64,000 nt of DNA from an uncultured Faecalibacterium sp. (GTDB taxonomy: Bacteria > Bacillota > Clostridia > Oscillospirales > Ruminococcaceae). Made by a program: the position numbers and the translations under genes. The stretch spans positions 62,001 to 126,000 of the forward strand of contig CAKSTO010000001.1 of assembly GCA_934501115.1 (NCBI GenBank). The letters are read 5' to 3'. Below, in pieces: positions 43,462 to 53,101 of the stretch; positions within the stretch are counted from its first letter, which is position 1; each line of letters begins with the position of its first letter. The notes under the pieces are model-generated. The model did not search any database, had not been told where the DNA came from, and saw nothing but the letters and a program-made list of their open reading frames with translations.

Positions 43462-44181
43462 ATGTCTACCCCTCACATCAGCGCAGAAAAAGGCGATTTC
43501 GCAAAGACGGTTCTGATGCCCGGCGACCCCCTGCGTGCAAAATTTATCGCAGATACCTTCCTGCAGGATGTCCGTCAGGTCACCGGCGTGCGCGGGATGC
43601 TGGGCTTTACCGGCACCTATGAAGGCCGGCCCATCAGCGTGATGGGCAGCGGCATGGGCATGCCGTCCATCGGCATCTATTCTTACGAGCTGTTCAAGTT
43701 CTACGATGTGGAAAACATCATCCGCATCGGCTCTGCCGGCAGCTATACCGACAAGGCCAAACTGTTCGACACCGTGCTGGCCACCGGCGCTGTGAGCGAG
43801 TCGAACTATGCCCGGGTGCAGAGCGGCTACGACAAGGATATCACCCTGCCCAGTCAGAGCCTGAACGACAAGCTGCGTGCCTCTGCCGCGAAGCAGGGGA
43901 TCCGGCTCATCGAGGGCAACATCCACTCCTCGGATGTGTTCTACCGTCAGCCCTCCGATGCGAAGCCCACCTACTGGGAAAAGCTGCGCGATGAGCGCGG
44001 ATGCCTGTGCGTGGAGATGGAGAGCTTTGCCCTGTTTGCCAATGCACAGGTGCTGGGCAAGAATGCTGCCTGTCTGCTGACCATTTCGGACAGCTTTGTC
44101 TCGCCGGAGATCACCACGGCTGAGCAGCGCCAGAAGAGCTTTACCGACATGATGAAGGTAGCACTGGGCGCAGAATACTAA
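43462..44181 (+). CDS. deoD: Purine nucleoside phosphorylase, DeoD type
   Basis: Phosphorolysis of purine (deoxy)nucleosides to base and (deoxy)ribose-1-phosphate. The 239-residue protein matches the hexameric family: MSTPHISAEKGDFAKTVLMP with PGDPLRAKFIAD, GSGMGMPSIGIYSYEL, RIGSAGSY, CVEMESFALF and LTISDSF. Start ATG 43462 has AAGGAGAG upstream. It opens a 8-kb block of nucleoside genes and supplies hypoxanthine/guanine to Hpt and sugar-phosphate to DeoB. Confidence 0.97.
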   Translation: MSTPHISAEKGDFAKTVLMPGDPLRAKFIADTFLQDVRQVTGVRGMLGFTGTYEGRPISVMGSGMGMPSIGIYSYELFKFYDVENIIRIGSAGSYTDKAKLFDTVLATGAVSESNYARVQSGYDKDITLPSQSLNDKLRASAAKQGIRLIEGNIHSSDVFYRQPSDAKPTYWEKLRDERGCLCVEMESFALFANAQVLGKNAACLLTISDSFVSPEITTAEQRQKSFTDMMKVALGAEY

Positions 44182-44197
44182 GCATTAAAACGCATTT

Positions 44198-44238
44198 CAG
44201 CGCGGTTTACCTGCAAAAGGGCTTGCCGCGCTGTTTTT
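44198..44238 (+). terminator. Terminator between deoD and cdd
   Basis: 8-bp stem CAGCGCGG/CCGCGCTG with a 20-nt loop, followed by TTTTT. Confidence 0.8.
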
Positions 44239-44270
44239 GCCCCCTGAAAACCCAAAAAGGAGTGACGGAT

Positions 44271-44717
44271 ATGACCAATCTGACTTTGGAGGAAAAGAAG
44301 GAGCTCATCCGCATGGCACTGGCTGCACGGGAAAAAGCCTATGTGCCCTACAGCGATTTTATGGTGGGCGCTGCCCTGCGCGCCAGAGACGGCCGCATTT
44401 TTACCGGCTGCAACGTGGAGAACGCTGCCTTTACCCCCACCAGCTGTGCCGAGCGCACGGCTCTGTTCAAGGCGGTGGCCGAGGGCGTGACCGAGTTCAC
44501 CGACATTGCTGTGGTGGGCAGCCGCCGCGGTGAGGTGAACGAGCAGATCACCTCGCCCTGCGGGGTGTGCCGTCAGGCTTTGTTTGAGTTCGGCGGGCCG
44601 GAACTGAACGTTATCATGGCAAAGACGCCGGAAGACTTTATCGAGCGCAGCATGGACGAACTGCTGCCCTTTGGCTTTGGCCCCTCCAATGTGGCGGGCA
44701 ACCGTGCTGTGAAATGA
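44271..44717 (+). CDS. cdd: Cytidine deaminase
   Basis: Deaminates (deoxy)cytidine to (deoxy)uridine. The 148-residue homotetramer-type protein has the zinc site TSCAERTALF (Cys-Ala-Glu) and SPCGVCRQALFEF, and the substrate-binding NVENAAF. Start ATG 44271 has AAAGGAG 8 nt upstream. It sits between deoD and the nucleoside importer; uridine it makes can be split by Pdp. Confidence 0.96.
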   Translation: MTNLTLEEKKELIRMALAAREKAYVPYSDFMVGAALRARDGRIFTGCNVENAAFTPTSCAERTALFKAVAEGVTEFTDIAVVGSRRGEVNEQITSPCGVCRQALFEFGGPELNVIMAKTPEDFIERSMDELLPFGFGPSNVAGNRAVK

Positions 44718-44895
44718 CGGGATAAAAACGCAGAGGTGCACTGCAGGACAATAAAGTAACGGTACTCCGTACAATGTGTGCCGGTGTGCCTCCGCTAAGC
44801 GAAAAATGGCCGGAACTACGGAAAATTTGTGCATAAATACTACTTTTGATAAAAACTCACAAAATTATTGTAAATATTTTGTAATCGGAATTTGC

Positions 44896-44924
44896 TTGCA
44901 TCTGACACGGCTTGTCGTTATACT
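44896..44924 (+). promoter_or_regulatory. Promoter of the BMP lipoprotein gene
   Basis: TTGCAT, 17 bp, TATACT, with an AT-rich leader of about 70 nt. The upstream stretch 44718-44890 is AT-rich and shows no gene and no purine riboswitch core. Confidence 0.72.
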
Positions 44925-45001
44925 TGAGCCAGTAAATGTGCCATTGTGCGCATTTTATTTGTTTGATCCAATTTTTATTAAAATAAAAGGAGAGTTTTAT
45001 T

Positions 45002-46171
45002 ATGATGATTTCTCGTCGTAATTTCCTGGCTGTGGCGGGTGCCGCTGCCGCTGCCGCAGCTCTGACCGCCTGCGGCGGTTCTTCCGCCTCCACCAGCACT
45101 GCTTCTTCTGCCGCTTCCACCGCTTCCTCTGCTGCTGAGGGTGGTGAGAAGATCACCAAGGTCGCTCTGACCTGCGATACCGGCACGATCGATGATGAGA
45201 GCTTCAACCAGGCATGCTGGACTGCTGTTTCCAGCTACATGGGCGATGACTGTCAGTACTACATCCCCGAGGCAGATGCTTCCGACGAGGATCGCGAGAC
45301 CATGATCCGTCAGGCTGTCAACGACGGCGCTGAGGTCATCGTCTGCGTCGGCTACCTGTACGGTGCTTCTCTGGCATGGGCTGCGGATCAGTATCCCGAT
45401 GTCAAGTTCATCGCCATCGATGTGACGCAGGGCGATATCGGCACCGACGCCATCCCTGCCAACTGCTACTGCATCACCTTCAAGGAGGAGCAGGCAGGCT
45501 ATCTGGCAGGTTACGCCATTGCCAAGGACGGCAAGACCAAGCTGGGCTTCCTGGGCGGCATGGCCGTGCCCGCTGTGATCCGTTACGGCTACGGCTTCGT
45601 GCAGGGCGCTGACGCTGCAGCACAGGAGCTGGGCACCAATGTTGAGATCAACTACTTCTACGGCGGCCAGTTCTACGGCGATGCCAACATCACCTCCCGT
45701 ATGGAGGGCTGGTACTCCAACGGCACTCAGGTCGTCTTTGCCTGCGGCGGCGGCATCTACACCTCCGCTGTTGAGGCTGCTCTGAAGAACAACGGCTACG
45801 TCATCGGCGTTGACGTTGACCAGAACTACATCGGTGCAAACGGCGTTGCAGATGGCACCTACGCTTACAACCCGTTCATCACCTCCGCTATGAAGGGCCT
45901 GTCCGAGGCTGTCAACACTGCTCTGGCTGATATCGAGGCCGGCAGCTGGGGCGACATCGCAGCTTCCAACGGCAACTTCGGTCTGGAGGACGGCGATTAT
46001 GTCGGCCTGCCCACCGATGCAGACAGCTGGAACTTCGAGTCCTTCACCACCGACGAGTACGAGGCAGTCAAGGACAAGATCAAGAGCGGCGAGATCGTTG
46101 TTGACAACAACTCCGATGATGCGACCAAGCCCACCGTCAGCGAGTTCACCACTGTCAACTACATTCAGTAA
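45002..46171 (+). CDS. BMP-family nucleoside-binding lipoprotein
   Basis: Extracellular substrate-binding protein of an ABC importer. The 389-residue protein has a lipoprotein signal with basic start MMISRRNF, an Ala-rich hydrophobic stretch and lipobox LTAC (Cys near residue 22), then a Ser/Thr/Ala linker. The mature domain matches the BMP/PnrA family: DTGTIDDESFNQACW, VGYLYGASLAWAADQYPDV, GYLAGYAIAKDGKTKLGFLG, VFACGGGIYTSAVEAA and VIGVDVDQNYI. Members bind purine nucleosides. Start ATG 45002 has AAAGGAG upstream; ATG 45005 also possible. Codon use is strongly biased, fitting high expression. A terminator separates it from the ATPase gene, giving excess binding protein. Confidence 0.94.
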   Translation: MMISRRNFLAVAGAAAAAAALTACGGSSASTSTASSAASTASSAAEGGEKITKVALTCDTGTIDDESFNQACWTAVSSYMGDDCQYYIPEADASDEDRETMIRQAVNDGAEVIVCVGYLYGASLAWAADQYPDVKFIAIDVTQGDIGTDAIPANCYCITFKEEQAGYLAGYAIAKDGKTKLGFLGGMAVPAVIRYGYGFVQGADAAAQELGTNVEINYFYGGQFYGDANITSRMEGWYSNGTQVVFACGGGIYTSAVEAALKNNGYVIGVDVDQNYIGANGVADGTYAYNPFITSAMKGLSEAVNTALADIEAGSWGDIAASNGNFGLEDGDYVGLPTDADSWNFESFTTDEYEAVKDKIKSGEIVVDNNSDDATKPTVSEFTTVNYIQ

Positions 46172-46222
46172 GTGATCCTCAGGCAGATCTGCCTGCCGAT
46201 GAAATTACATGTCCCTTTTGAA

Positions 46223-46258
46223 ACAGGGTGCTCCTCAGGCAGGGGCACCCTGTTTTTA
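46223..46258 (+). terminator. Terminator after the BMP lipoprotein gene
   Basis: 9-bp stem ACAGGGTGC/GCACCCTGT with an inner CCT/AGG pair, followed by TTTTTA. A TATAAT about 120 nt downstream (46375-46380) may start the rest of the operon. Confidence 0.85.
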
Positions 46259-46433
46259 TATGCCGGGGAGGCTCCCAGAAAATGACCTTTGGGCAGAATG
46301 CAATATAAGTAATACTTTTATCTGTACTTTTCGCCAAAAGTGAAAAAAGCAGGATGCAAATCGTCGAAAATCAGGTATAATGAAAATTAGAATAGTATAG
46401 GTGTCGCTATGGCACGAAAGGAGAGTGAGCAGA

Positions 46434-47972
46434 TTGGCAGAGGATTTTGTGATCGAGATGCTCCATATCACCAAGGAATTTCCTGGGATCAAGGCGAACG
46501 ACGATATCACCCTGCAGCTGCGCAAAGGCGAGGTACATGCCCTGCTGGGTGAGAATGGTGCCGGCAAAAGTACGCTGATGAGCGTGCTGTTCGGTCTGTA
46601 CCAGCCGGAGGCCGGTCAGATCCGCAAGAACGGCAAGGAGGTAGCCATCCGCAACCCCAATGATGCGAACGCATTGGGCATCGGCATGGTGCATCAGCAC
46701 TTCAAACTGGTGGAGTGCTTCAGCGTTCTGGATAACATCATTCTGGGTGTGGAGCCTAACAAGCTGGGCTTTCTGCAAAAGGCTGAAGCGCGCAAAAAGG
46801 TCATTGCTCTGAGCGAAAAGTATGGCCTGCGCGTGGATCCGGACGCGCTGATCAGCGATATCTCTGTAGGCATGCAGCAGCGCGTCGAGATCCTGAAGAT
46901 GCTGTACCGTGACAACGAGATCCTGATCTTTGATGAGCCTACGGCAGTTCTGACCCCGCAGGAGATCGATGAGCTGATGGAGATCATGCGCGGGTTCAAG
47001 AAAGAGGGCAAGTCGATCCTGTTCATTACCCATAAGCTCAACGAGATCATGGCAGTGGCAGACCGCTGCACGGTTCTGCGCAAGGGCAAATTTATGGGCA
47101 CCGTGGACATCAAGGACACCACCAAGGAGGAGCTTTCCCGCATGATGGTCGGCCGTGATGTGCAGCTGCAGGTGGACAAAAAGCCTGCTCACCCCGGCGA
47201 AGTGGTGCTGGATGTGGAAGGTGTTACCATGCACCATGCCCAGCACAAAAAGGATTCGGTCAAGGACGTGTCCTTTCAGGTACACGGCGGCGAGATCGTT
47301 TGTCTGGCAGGCATCGAGGGCAACGGCCAGACGGAGTTCATCTATGGCCTGACCGGTCTGGAAAAGGTCAGCAGCGGCAAGATCCTGCTGGATGGCAAGG
47401 ACATCACCAATGAGTCGATCCGTCAGCGCTCCAAGGACGGCATGAGCCACATCCCGGAGGATCGTCACAAGCACGGTCTGGTGCTGGATTACAGTCTGGA
47501 AAACAATATGGTGCTGCAGCGCTACTGGCAGCCGGAGTTCCAGAATCATGGATTTATCCGTGCTGACAAGGTGCGCGAGTATTCCGATAAGCTGATCGCA
47601 CAGTACGATGTGCGCAGCGGTCAGGGCAGCCTGACCACCGTGCGCAGCATGTCCGGCGGCAATCAGCAGAAGGCGATCATTGCCCGTGAGATCGACAAAG
47701 ATCCGAAGCTGCTGGTGGCGGTTCAGCCCACACGCGGTCTGGACGTGGGTGCGATTGAATATATCCACCGTCAGATCGTGGCGGAGCGCGACAAGGGCAA
47801 GGCGGTTCTGCTGGTCAGTCTGGAACTGGACGAGGTGATGAACCTGTCCGACCGTATCCTTGTGATGTACGAGGGTGAGATCGTGGGCGAATTTGACCCC
47901 AAGACCACTACTGTGCAGGAGCTGGGTCTGTATATGGCAGGCGCACGCAAGCAGGGAAAGGAGAGCAAGTAA
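46434..47972 (+). CDS. ABC transporter ATPase, tandem nucleotide-binding domains (nucleoside importer)
   Basis: Powers uptake by the BMP-type importer. The 512-residue protein has two ABC domains. The first has Walker [14 protein letters not shown] (near residue 38), signature [11 protein letters not shown] and Walker [14 protein letters not shown]. The second has a degenerate Walker [11 protein letters not shown], signature [12 protein letters not shown] and [15 protein letters not shown], the usual asymmetry of this family (YufO/NupA, RbsA-like). Start TTG 46434 has GGAG 10 nt upstream; the longer in-frame reading lacks a site. Permeases follow after 3 nt and 1 nt. Confidence 0.94.
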   Translation: MAEDFVIEMLHITKEFPGIKANDDITLQLRKGEVHALLGENGAGKSTLMSVLFGLYQPEAGQIRKNGKEVAIRNPNDANALGIGMVHQHFKLVECFSVLDNIILGVEPNKLGFLQKAEARKKVIALSEKYGLRVDPDALISDISVGMQQRVEILKMLYRDNEILIFDEPTAVLTPQEIDELMEIMRGFKKEGKSILFITHKLNEIMAVADRCTVLRKGKFMGTVDIKDTTKEELSRMMVGRDVQLQVDKKPAHPGEVVLDVEGVTMHHAQHKKDSVKDVSFQVHGGEIVCLAGIEGNGQTEFIYGLTGLEKVSSGKILLDGKDITNESIRQRSKDGMSHIPEDRHKHGLVLDYSLENNMVLQRYWQPEFQNHGFIRADKVREYSDKLIAQYDVRSGQGSLTTVRSMSGGNQQKAIIAREIDKDPKLLVAVQPTRGLDVGAIEYIHRQIVAERDKGKAVLLVSLELDEVMNLSDRILVMYEGEIVGEFDPKTTTVQELGLYMAGARKQGKESK

Positions 47973-47975
47973 CAC

Positions 47976-49145
47976 ATGAACAAGAAAAAACTTTCCCACA
48001 GCAGTCTGAACAGCTCCATCACCAGTGTGCTGGCTGCTCTGCTGTGCATCCTGATCGGTCTGGCGGTCGGTTTTCTGGTGCTGCTGGCCATCAACCCGGC
48101 TCACGCATGGGGCGATGGTTTCGTCCGCATCCTGAAGGGCGGCTTCCACGATGCACCTTACGGCGTCGGCAAGGAGCTGGCAAATGCTGCTCCCCTCATC
48201 ATGACGGGTCTGTCGGTAGCGTTTGCCTTTAAGACCGGTCTGTTCAATATCGGTGCGGCTGGCCAGTACACGCTGGGCGCGTACGGCGCTCTGTACTGTG
48301 CGATCATGCTCAAGCTGCCATGGTTTGTCTGCCTGATCGTTGCCACCATTCTGGGCGGCATCTGGGGCGCGATCCCCGGCTTTTTCAAGGCCTACTTCAA
48401 CATCAATGAGGTCATCACCTCCATCATGTTCAACTGGATCGGCCTGTATCTGGTGAATGAGTTGATCTATCAGAACGGCACCGGCCCCATGTACGATGTG
48501 CGCAACACCCGTACCATGAACCTGAGCAAGAACGCCGATTACGCCCAGTCCATCATCCCGGACTTCGGCCTGAATAAAATGTTCCAGACCAACAGCACCA
48601 CCATCGCCATCTTCCTGGCGGCGGCAGTGGCCGTTCTGATCTGGGTGGTGCTGAACAAAACTACCTTTGGCTACGAGCTGAAAGCAGTCGGCCTGAACAA
48701 GAGCGCTGCCCGCTACGCCGGCATCAACGAGAAGAAGAACATCATCCTCTCCATGGCCATTGCCGGTGCGCTGGCAGGTTTTGGTGCAGGTCTGTACTAC
48801 CTTTCCAATGTGTCCCAGTGGAACCCGCTGAACTCCACCAGCCTGCCGGCAATGGGATTCAACGGCATTTCCGTGGCGCTGCTGGCAAGCTCCAACCCCA
48901 TTGGCACGATCTTCTCGGCCATCTTTATCTCCCATATCTCTGTGGGCGGCTCCTTCCTTTCCACCAAGTATTATCCCACCGAGATCTCGGATCTGATCAG
49001 CGGCATCATCATTTATCTGTGCGCATTCTCCATGCTGTTCCGCGGCAAGATCCACGCACTGCTGTTCAGGAATGCCGACAAGACCAATGTGAACGCAGAG
49101 CCTGCTGCTCCTGCAAAACCTGCAACCGAAAAGGAGGGCAAGTGA
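47976..49145 (+). CDS. ABC transporter permease (nucleoside importer), subunit 1
   Basis: Membrane subunit of the BMP-type importer. The 389-residue protein has about nine hydrophobic helices and the family segments [40 protein letters not shown] and [17 protein letters not shown], equivalent to YufP/NupP-type permeases. The C-terminal about 25 residues are Ala/Pro/Glu-rich and cytoplasmic. Start ATG 47976, 3 nt after the ATPase stop; subunit 2 starts 1 nt after its stop. Confidence 0.94.
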   Translation: MNKKKLSHSSLNSSITSVLAALLCILIGLAVGFLVLLAINPAHAWGDGFVRILKGGFHDAPYGVGKELANAAPLIMTGLSVAFAFKTGLFNIGAAGQYTLGAYGALYCAIMLKLPWFVCLIVATILGGIWGAIPGFFKAYFNINEVITSIMFNWIGLYLVNELIYQNGTGPMYDVRNTRTMNLSKNADYAQSIIPDFGLNKMFQTNSTTIAIFLAAAVAVLIWVVLNKTTFGYELKAVGLNKSAARYAGINEKKNIILSMAIAGALAGFGAGLYYLSNVSQWNPLNSTSLPAMGFNGISVALLASSNPIGTIFSAIFISHISVGGSFLSTKYYPTEISDLISGIIIYLCAFSMLFRGKIHALLFRNADKTNVNAEPAAPAKPATEKEGK

Positions 49146-49146
49146 T

Positions 49147-50064
49147 ATGCTGCTTCTGATCAAATATACACTGCTGTACGGCATCGTTCTGATGCTGGTG
49201 GCGCTGGGCGGTATGTTCAGTGAGCACTCCGGCATCATCAACATTGCACTGGAAGGAATCATGGTCATCGGCGGCGTGGCGGGTGTTCTTACCCTGACGA
49301 TGCTGCCTGCCGAAATGCCGACGTTCCTTGTGGTGCTGATCTCCGTTCTGGTGGCGGCACTGGCCGGTATGATCTACAGCCTGCTGCTGGCCTTTGCGTC
49401 GATCAATCTGAAGGCAGACCAGACCATCGGCGGCACGGCTCTGAATCTGCTGGCAACCGCTATCGCCGTGGTCATTGCAAAGTATTTCAGCGAGAGCGGC
49501 AGTGCCAAGCTGAACTATTCCAACAAGCCTTTCCTGTTCAGTATCGGCGGGCTGGAGCTGAGCATCTTTGTGCCGCTTGGCATCATCCTGCTGATCCTCA
49601 GCTATGTGGTGCTTTATAAGACCCGCTTCGGCCTGCGTCTGCGCGCCTGCGGCGAGCATCCTCAGGCAGCGGACTCTGTGGGCATCAATGTCTATAAGAT
49701 GCGTTACGCCGGTGTTATCATCTCCGGTGCACTGGGCGCGGTCGGCGGCATGGCCTACATCGTGCCCCCGGTGCAGACCTGGAACTTTGAGGTGGGCGTG
49801 GCTGGCGCAGGCTTCCTTGCCATGGCTGTTATGATCTTCGGCCAATGGAAGCCCTTCAACATCTTCGGCGCAGCCATGTTCTTTGCTGTGTTCAAGAGTC
49901 TGGCCAATATTGCAGATTCCACTTTTCTGGCACAGCTGCACTGGTCCAGCAACATCTACAACATGATGCCGTTCGTGGCATCCATGGTCATTCTGGCCTT
50001 TACCTCCAAGAACAGCATGGCACCGAAGGCGGAGGGCATCCCCTATGATAAGGGGTCCCGCTGA
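49147..50064 (+). CDS. ABC transporter permease (nucleoside importer), subunit 2
   Basis: Second membrane subunit. The 305-residue protein has about eight hydrophobic helices, HSGIINIALEGIMVIGGVAG (equivalent to the FNIGAAGQ segment of subunit 1), NLKADQTIGGTALNLLATA and RLRACGEHPQAADSVGINVY, matching YufQ/NupQ-type permeases. Start ATG 49147, 1 nt after the previous stop. A terminator follows at 50088. Confidence 0.94.
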   Translation: MLLLIKYTLLYGIVLMLVALGGMFSEHSGIINIALEGIMVIGGVAGVLTLTMLPAEMPTFLVVLISVLVAALAGMIYSLLLAFASINLKADQTIGGTALNLLATAIAVVIAKYFSESGSAKLNYSNKPFLFSIGGLELSIFVPLGIILLILSYVVLYKTRFGLRLRACGEHPQAADSVGINVYKMRYAGVIISGALGAVGGMAYIVPPVQTWNFEVGVAGAGFLAMAVMIFGQWKPFNIFGAAMFFAVFKSLANIADSTFLAQLHWSSNIYNMMPFVASMVILAFTSKNSMAPKAEGIPYDKGSR

Positions 50065-50087
50065 GACGAGGTCTGCAATAAAAACAT

Positions 50088-50124
50088 GGGCGCAGCTGTT
50101 TTTCCGGGCGGCTGCGCCCTTTTT
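50088..50124 (+). terminator. Terminator after the importer operon
   Basis: 9-bp stem GGGCGCAGC/GCTGCGCCC with a 14-nt loop, followed by TTTTT. Confidence 0.85.
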
Positions 50125-50158
50125 GACGCAAAATTGGGTAAAGTTGACAGAATAGCCA

Positions 50159-50186
50159 TTGCTTTTGCCTGAAATTTTGCTATACT
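50159..50186 (+). promoter_or_regulatory. pdp promoter
   Basis: TTGCTT, 16 bp, TATACT, about 45 nt before the pdp start. Confidence 0.6.
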
Positions 50187-50230
50187 AATCTCATAATGTC
50201 GTACGATTGAAAAATGAGGAGCGTGATACG

Positions 50231-51550
50231 ATGCGCATTTATGATCTCATTGCAAAAAAGCGTGACGGAGGTACCCACAGCCGTGAGGAGCTGGAGATGA
50301 TCGTCAACGGCTATGTCAGCGGCGAGGTGACCGATTATCAGATGGCAGCCTGGATGATGGCGGTTTATCTGCGCGGCATGACCGACGAAGAGACTGCCGA
50401 GCTCACGGATGTGATGGCGCACAGCGGCGAGATGGTAGACCTCTCGACGATTCCGGGCATCAAGGTGGACAAACACTCTACCGGCGGCGTAGGTGACAAG
50501 ACCACACTGGTCATTGCGCCCGTTGTTGCGGCCTGCGGCGTGAAGATCGCCAAGATGAGCGGCCGCGGACTCGGCCATACCGGCGGCACCATTGATAAGA
50601 TGGAGAGTGTGCCCGGCACCAGAACTGCCCTCTCGCAGGAGGAGTTCTTTGCGCAGGTGAACCGGATCGGCCTGTCGGTCATCGGCCAGAGCGAGGGCAT
50701 TGCCATTGCGGACAAAAAGATGTACGCACTGCGTGATGTGACCGCCACCGTCAGCTGCATCCCCCTCATCGCCTCCAGCATCATGTCCAAGAAGCTGGCC
50801 TCCGGCTCGGATGCGATCCTGCTGGATGTCACCACCGGCACCGGCGCATTCATGAAGACGGTCGACCAGAGCATTGAGCTTGCAAAGCTGATGGTCTCCA
50901 TCGGCACCCATCATGGGCGCCGCGTCGCCGCCATGATCACCGATATGGATACTCCGCTGGGTCACAACATCGGCAACAGTCTGGAGGTCATGGAGAGCAT
51001 GGACGTGCTCAAGGGTCATGGCCCTGCAGACCTGACTGAGGTCTGCCTGCAGCTGGCAGCCAATATGCTGGTGCTGGCAGATAAGGGTACCCCTGCCGAG
51101 TGCCGTGCGATGGCAGAGGCGGTGATCTCGGATGGCTCTGCCTTTGCGAAGTGTAAGGAGATGTTCGCGGCACAGGGTGGAGATACCCGCGTGCTGGACG
51201 ACTACAGTCTGTTCGAGAAGCCGGCGGCCAGCTTTGAACTGCTGGCCGAGCAGGACGGTTACATTGTGGCGAACGATGCGGAGAAGATCGGCTCTGCCAG
51301 CGTTCTTTTGGGCGCGGGACGCCAGAAGAAGGGCGACCCGCTGGACTTCGCTGCCGGCATCACCCTGCATAAAAAGCGCGGCGACTACGTAAAGAAGGGC
51401 GAGAGCCTTGCCACCTTCTACGGCGCAGCGGACAGGTTTGAAGCCGCCGCCGCCGAGTACCGCAGCGGCCTTGTCTATGGTGCAGAAAAGCCGGAGGAAG
51501 CTCCGCTGGTGTATGCGCTGGTGACCAGAGACGGTGTGGAACGGCGTTAA
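50231..51550 (+). CDS. pdp: Pyrimidine-nucleoside phosphorylase
   Basis: Splits uridine, deoxyuridine and thymidine to base and (deoxy)ribose-1-phosphate. The 439-residue protein has the family start MRIYDLIAKKRDGG, KHSTGGVGDKTT, the signature MSGRGLGHTGGTIDKMES and the C-terminal domain ASVLLGAGRQKKGDPLDFAA. Start ATG 50231 has GAGGAG 9 nt upstream. Its own promoter and terminator; functionally it completes the nucleoside block with deoD, cdd and the importer. Confidence 0.95.
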   Translation: MRIYDLIAKKRDGGTHSREELEMIVNGYVSGEVTDYQMAAWMMAVYLRGMTDEETAELTDVMAHSGEMVDLSTIPGIKVDKHSTGGVGDKTTLVIAPVVAACGVKIAKMSGRGLGHTGGTIDKMESVPGTRTALSQEEFFAQVNRIGLSVIGQSEGIAIADKKMYALRDVTATVSCIPLIASSIMSKKLASGSDAILLDVTTGTGAFMKTVDQSIELAKLMVSIGTHHGRRVAAMITDMDTPLGHNIGNSLEVMESMDVLKGHGPADLTEVCLQLAANMLVLADKGTPAECRAMAEAVISDGSAFAKCKEMFAAQGGDTRVLDDYSLFEKPAASFELLAEQDGYIVANDAEKIGSASVLLGAGRQKKGDPLDFAAGITLHKKRGDYVKKGESLATFYGAADRFEAAAAEYRSGLVYGAEKPEEAPLVYALVTRDGVERR

Positions 51551-51561
51551 ACGGAACAGAT

Positions 51562-51594
51562 GTTCCCGGAGCAGTCGGCTCTGGGAACTTTTTT
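51562..51594 (+). terminator. Terminator after pdp
   Basis: 11-nt arms GTTCCCGGAGC/GCTCTGGGAAC (one G-T pair), 5-nt loop, then TTTTTT. Confidence 0.87.
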
Positions 51595-51718
51595 GCGTAT
51601 TTTTGCGGTTTTCTGTTGCATAAGCCGGAAAAGTGTGGAACTTTGAAACGGGATATGCTATACTATGAAGGATTCGCGCTGTTCCGGCAAAAGGGACACG
51701 GATGAGAAAGGACTTTTT

Positions 51719-53089
51719 ATGAAGATCATTCTGGTGGGCGGCGGCAAGGTCGGCACAGCGCTGGCGCGGCAGCTCAGCGAAGAAGGCCACAATGTCACGG
51801 TCGTGGATACCAACAAAGCCCGTGTGGAGCATCTGACCGAAAGCTATGATGTGCTTGGCATCGTGGGCAACGGCTCTTCGATCACCACACTGGCAGAGGC
51901 GGGTATTGAGGATGCGGACGTGTTCATTGCAGTCACCGGCTCTGACGAGCTGAACCTGCTGTGCTGTATGTTTGCCAAAAAGGCGGGGCACTGCCATGCC
52001 ATCGCCCGCGTGCGCAATCCATCCTACAGCCATGAGTTGGACTTTATCAAGAAGCAGATCGGGATCTCGGCCATCATCAACCCGGAAATGGCTGCTGCAA
52101 AGGAGATCTCCCATCTGCTGCGCTTCCCGGGGGCAAGCAAGATCGACACCTTTGCGGATGGCCGCGTACGGCTGATCAAGTTTGCACTTACCGCGGCGCA
52201 GGGGCTGGACGGTGTGGCCATCCACGAGATCCCCACCCGCCTGAAGAGCGATATTCTGGTGTGCGCGGTGGAGCGCAGCGGCGGCGTTATCATCCCGAAT
52301 GGTAATTTTGTGCTCAAAACCGGGGATCAGGTCACTTTTCTGGCAACGCAGGAAAAGGCGCATGAGTTCTTCCAGCGTATCCATCTGGCGGTGCGCCCGG
52401 TGCGCAATGCCTTGATCGTGGGCGGCGGTGCCATTGCGTTCTACCTGAGTCAGGAACTGTTGGAAAATCACGTACGTGTGCGGATCGTAGAGCGCGATGC
52501 GAACCGCTGTGTGGAGCTGGCGGAACAGCTGCCCGGCGCACAGATCCTGAACGAGGATGGCTCCAACCGTGAGTTCCTTCTGTCCGAGGGCATGGAGTCC
52601 ACCGAAGCATTTGTGGCGCTGACCAATATCGATGAGGAAAACGTGCTGCTGACCCTCTTTGCAAAGAAACACTCCCACGGCAAACTGGTGACCAAGGTCA
52701 ACCGTCTGGAATTTGACGATATCCTGGCGGGTCTTGATCTGGGCAGCGTGGTCTACCCCAAGTACATGACCTGCGACTACATCGTGCAGTATGTGCGTGC
52801 CCTGCAGAATGAAGCAGGCAGCAATATCAAGACCCTGTACCGAATTCTGGATGACCGCGTGGAAGCACTGGAGTTTACGGTTCATGAGGAGAGTGCTGCT
52901 ACCGGTGTGCCTCTGAGCCGGCTGCACCTGAAAAAGAACCTGCTGCTGTGCTGCATCACCCGCGGCAATCAGATCCTGATCCCCCGCGGCGGCGACCAGA
53001 TTCAGGTGGGCGACAACGTCATCGTGGTCACGCTGGAGCACGGCCTGCATGATCTGCGTGACATCGTGGATAAAAGCGCAGAGGTCTAA
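51719..53089 (+). CDS. trkA: Trk-type potassium uptake regulatory subunit TrkA
   Basis: Cytoplasmic NAD(H)/ATP-binding ring that gates TrkH. The 456-residue protein is a tandem of two RCK units: MKIILVGGGKVGTALARQL with VTVVDTNKARVEHL and VGNGSSITTLAEAGIEDAD at the start, and a second Rossmann fold VRNALIVGGGAIAFYLSQEL with DGSNREFLLSEGMEST. Each is followed by a TrkA-C domain. Start ATG 51719 has AAAGGA 6 nt upstream. TrkH follows after 12 nt. RCK-C domains of Firmicutes often bind c-di-AMP, whose synthase and hydrolase are both in this window. Confidence 0.95.
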   Translation: MKIILVGGGKVGTALARQLSEEGHNVTVVDTNKARVEHLTESYDVLGIVGNGSSITTLAEAGIEDADVFIAVTGSDELNLLCCMFAKKAGHCHAIARVRNPSYSHELDFIKKQIGISAIINPEMAAAKEISHLLRFPGASKIDTFADGRVRLIKFALTAAQGLDGVAIHEIPTRLKSDILVCAVERSGGVIIPNGNFVLKTGDQVTFLATQEKAHEFFQRIHLAVRPVRNALIVGGGAIAFYLSQELLENHVRVRIVERDANRCVELAEQLPGAQILNEDGSNREFLLSEGMESTEAFVALTNIDEENVLLTLFAKKHSHGKLVTKVNRLEFDDILAGLDLGSVVYPKYMTCDYIVQYVRALQNEAGSNIKTLYRILDDRVEALEFTVHEESAATGVPLSRLHLKKNLLLCCITRGNQILIPRGGDQIQVGDNVIVVTLEHGLHDLRDIVDKSAEV

Positions 53090-53101
53090 CGGAGGCGGGC
53101 T

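Noticed and set aside
44718..45001. Possible purine riboswitch before the nucleoside importer
   Set aside because: Looked for the conserved purine aptamer core and P1 pairing; not found. Only an AT-rich promoter region.
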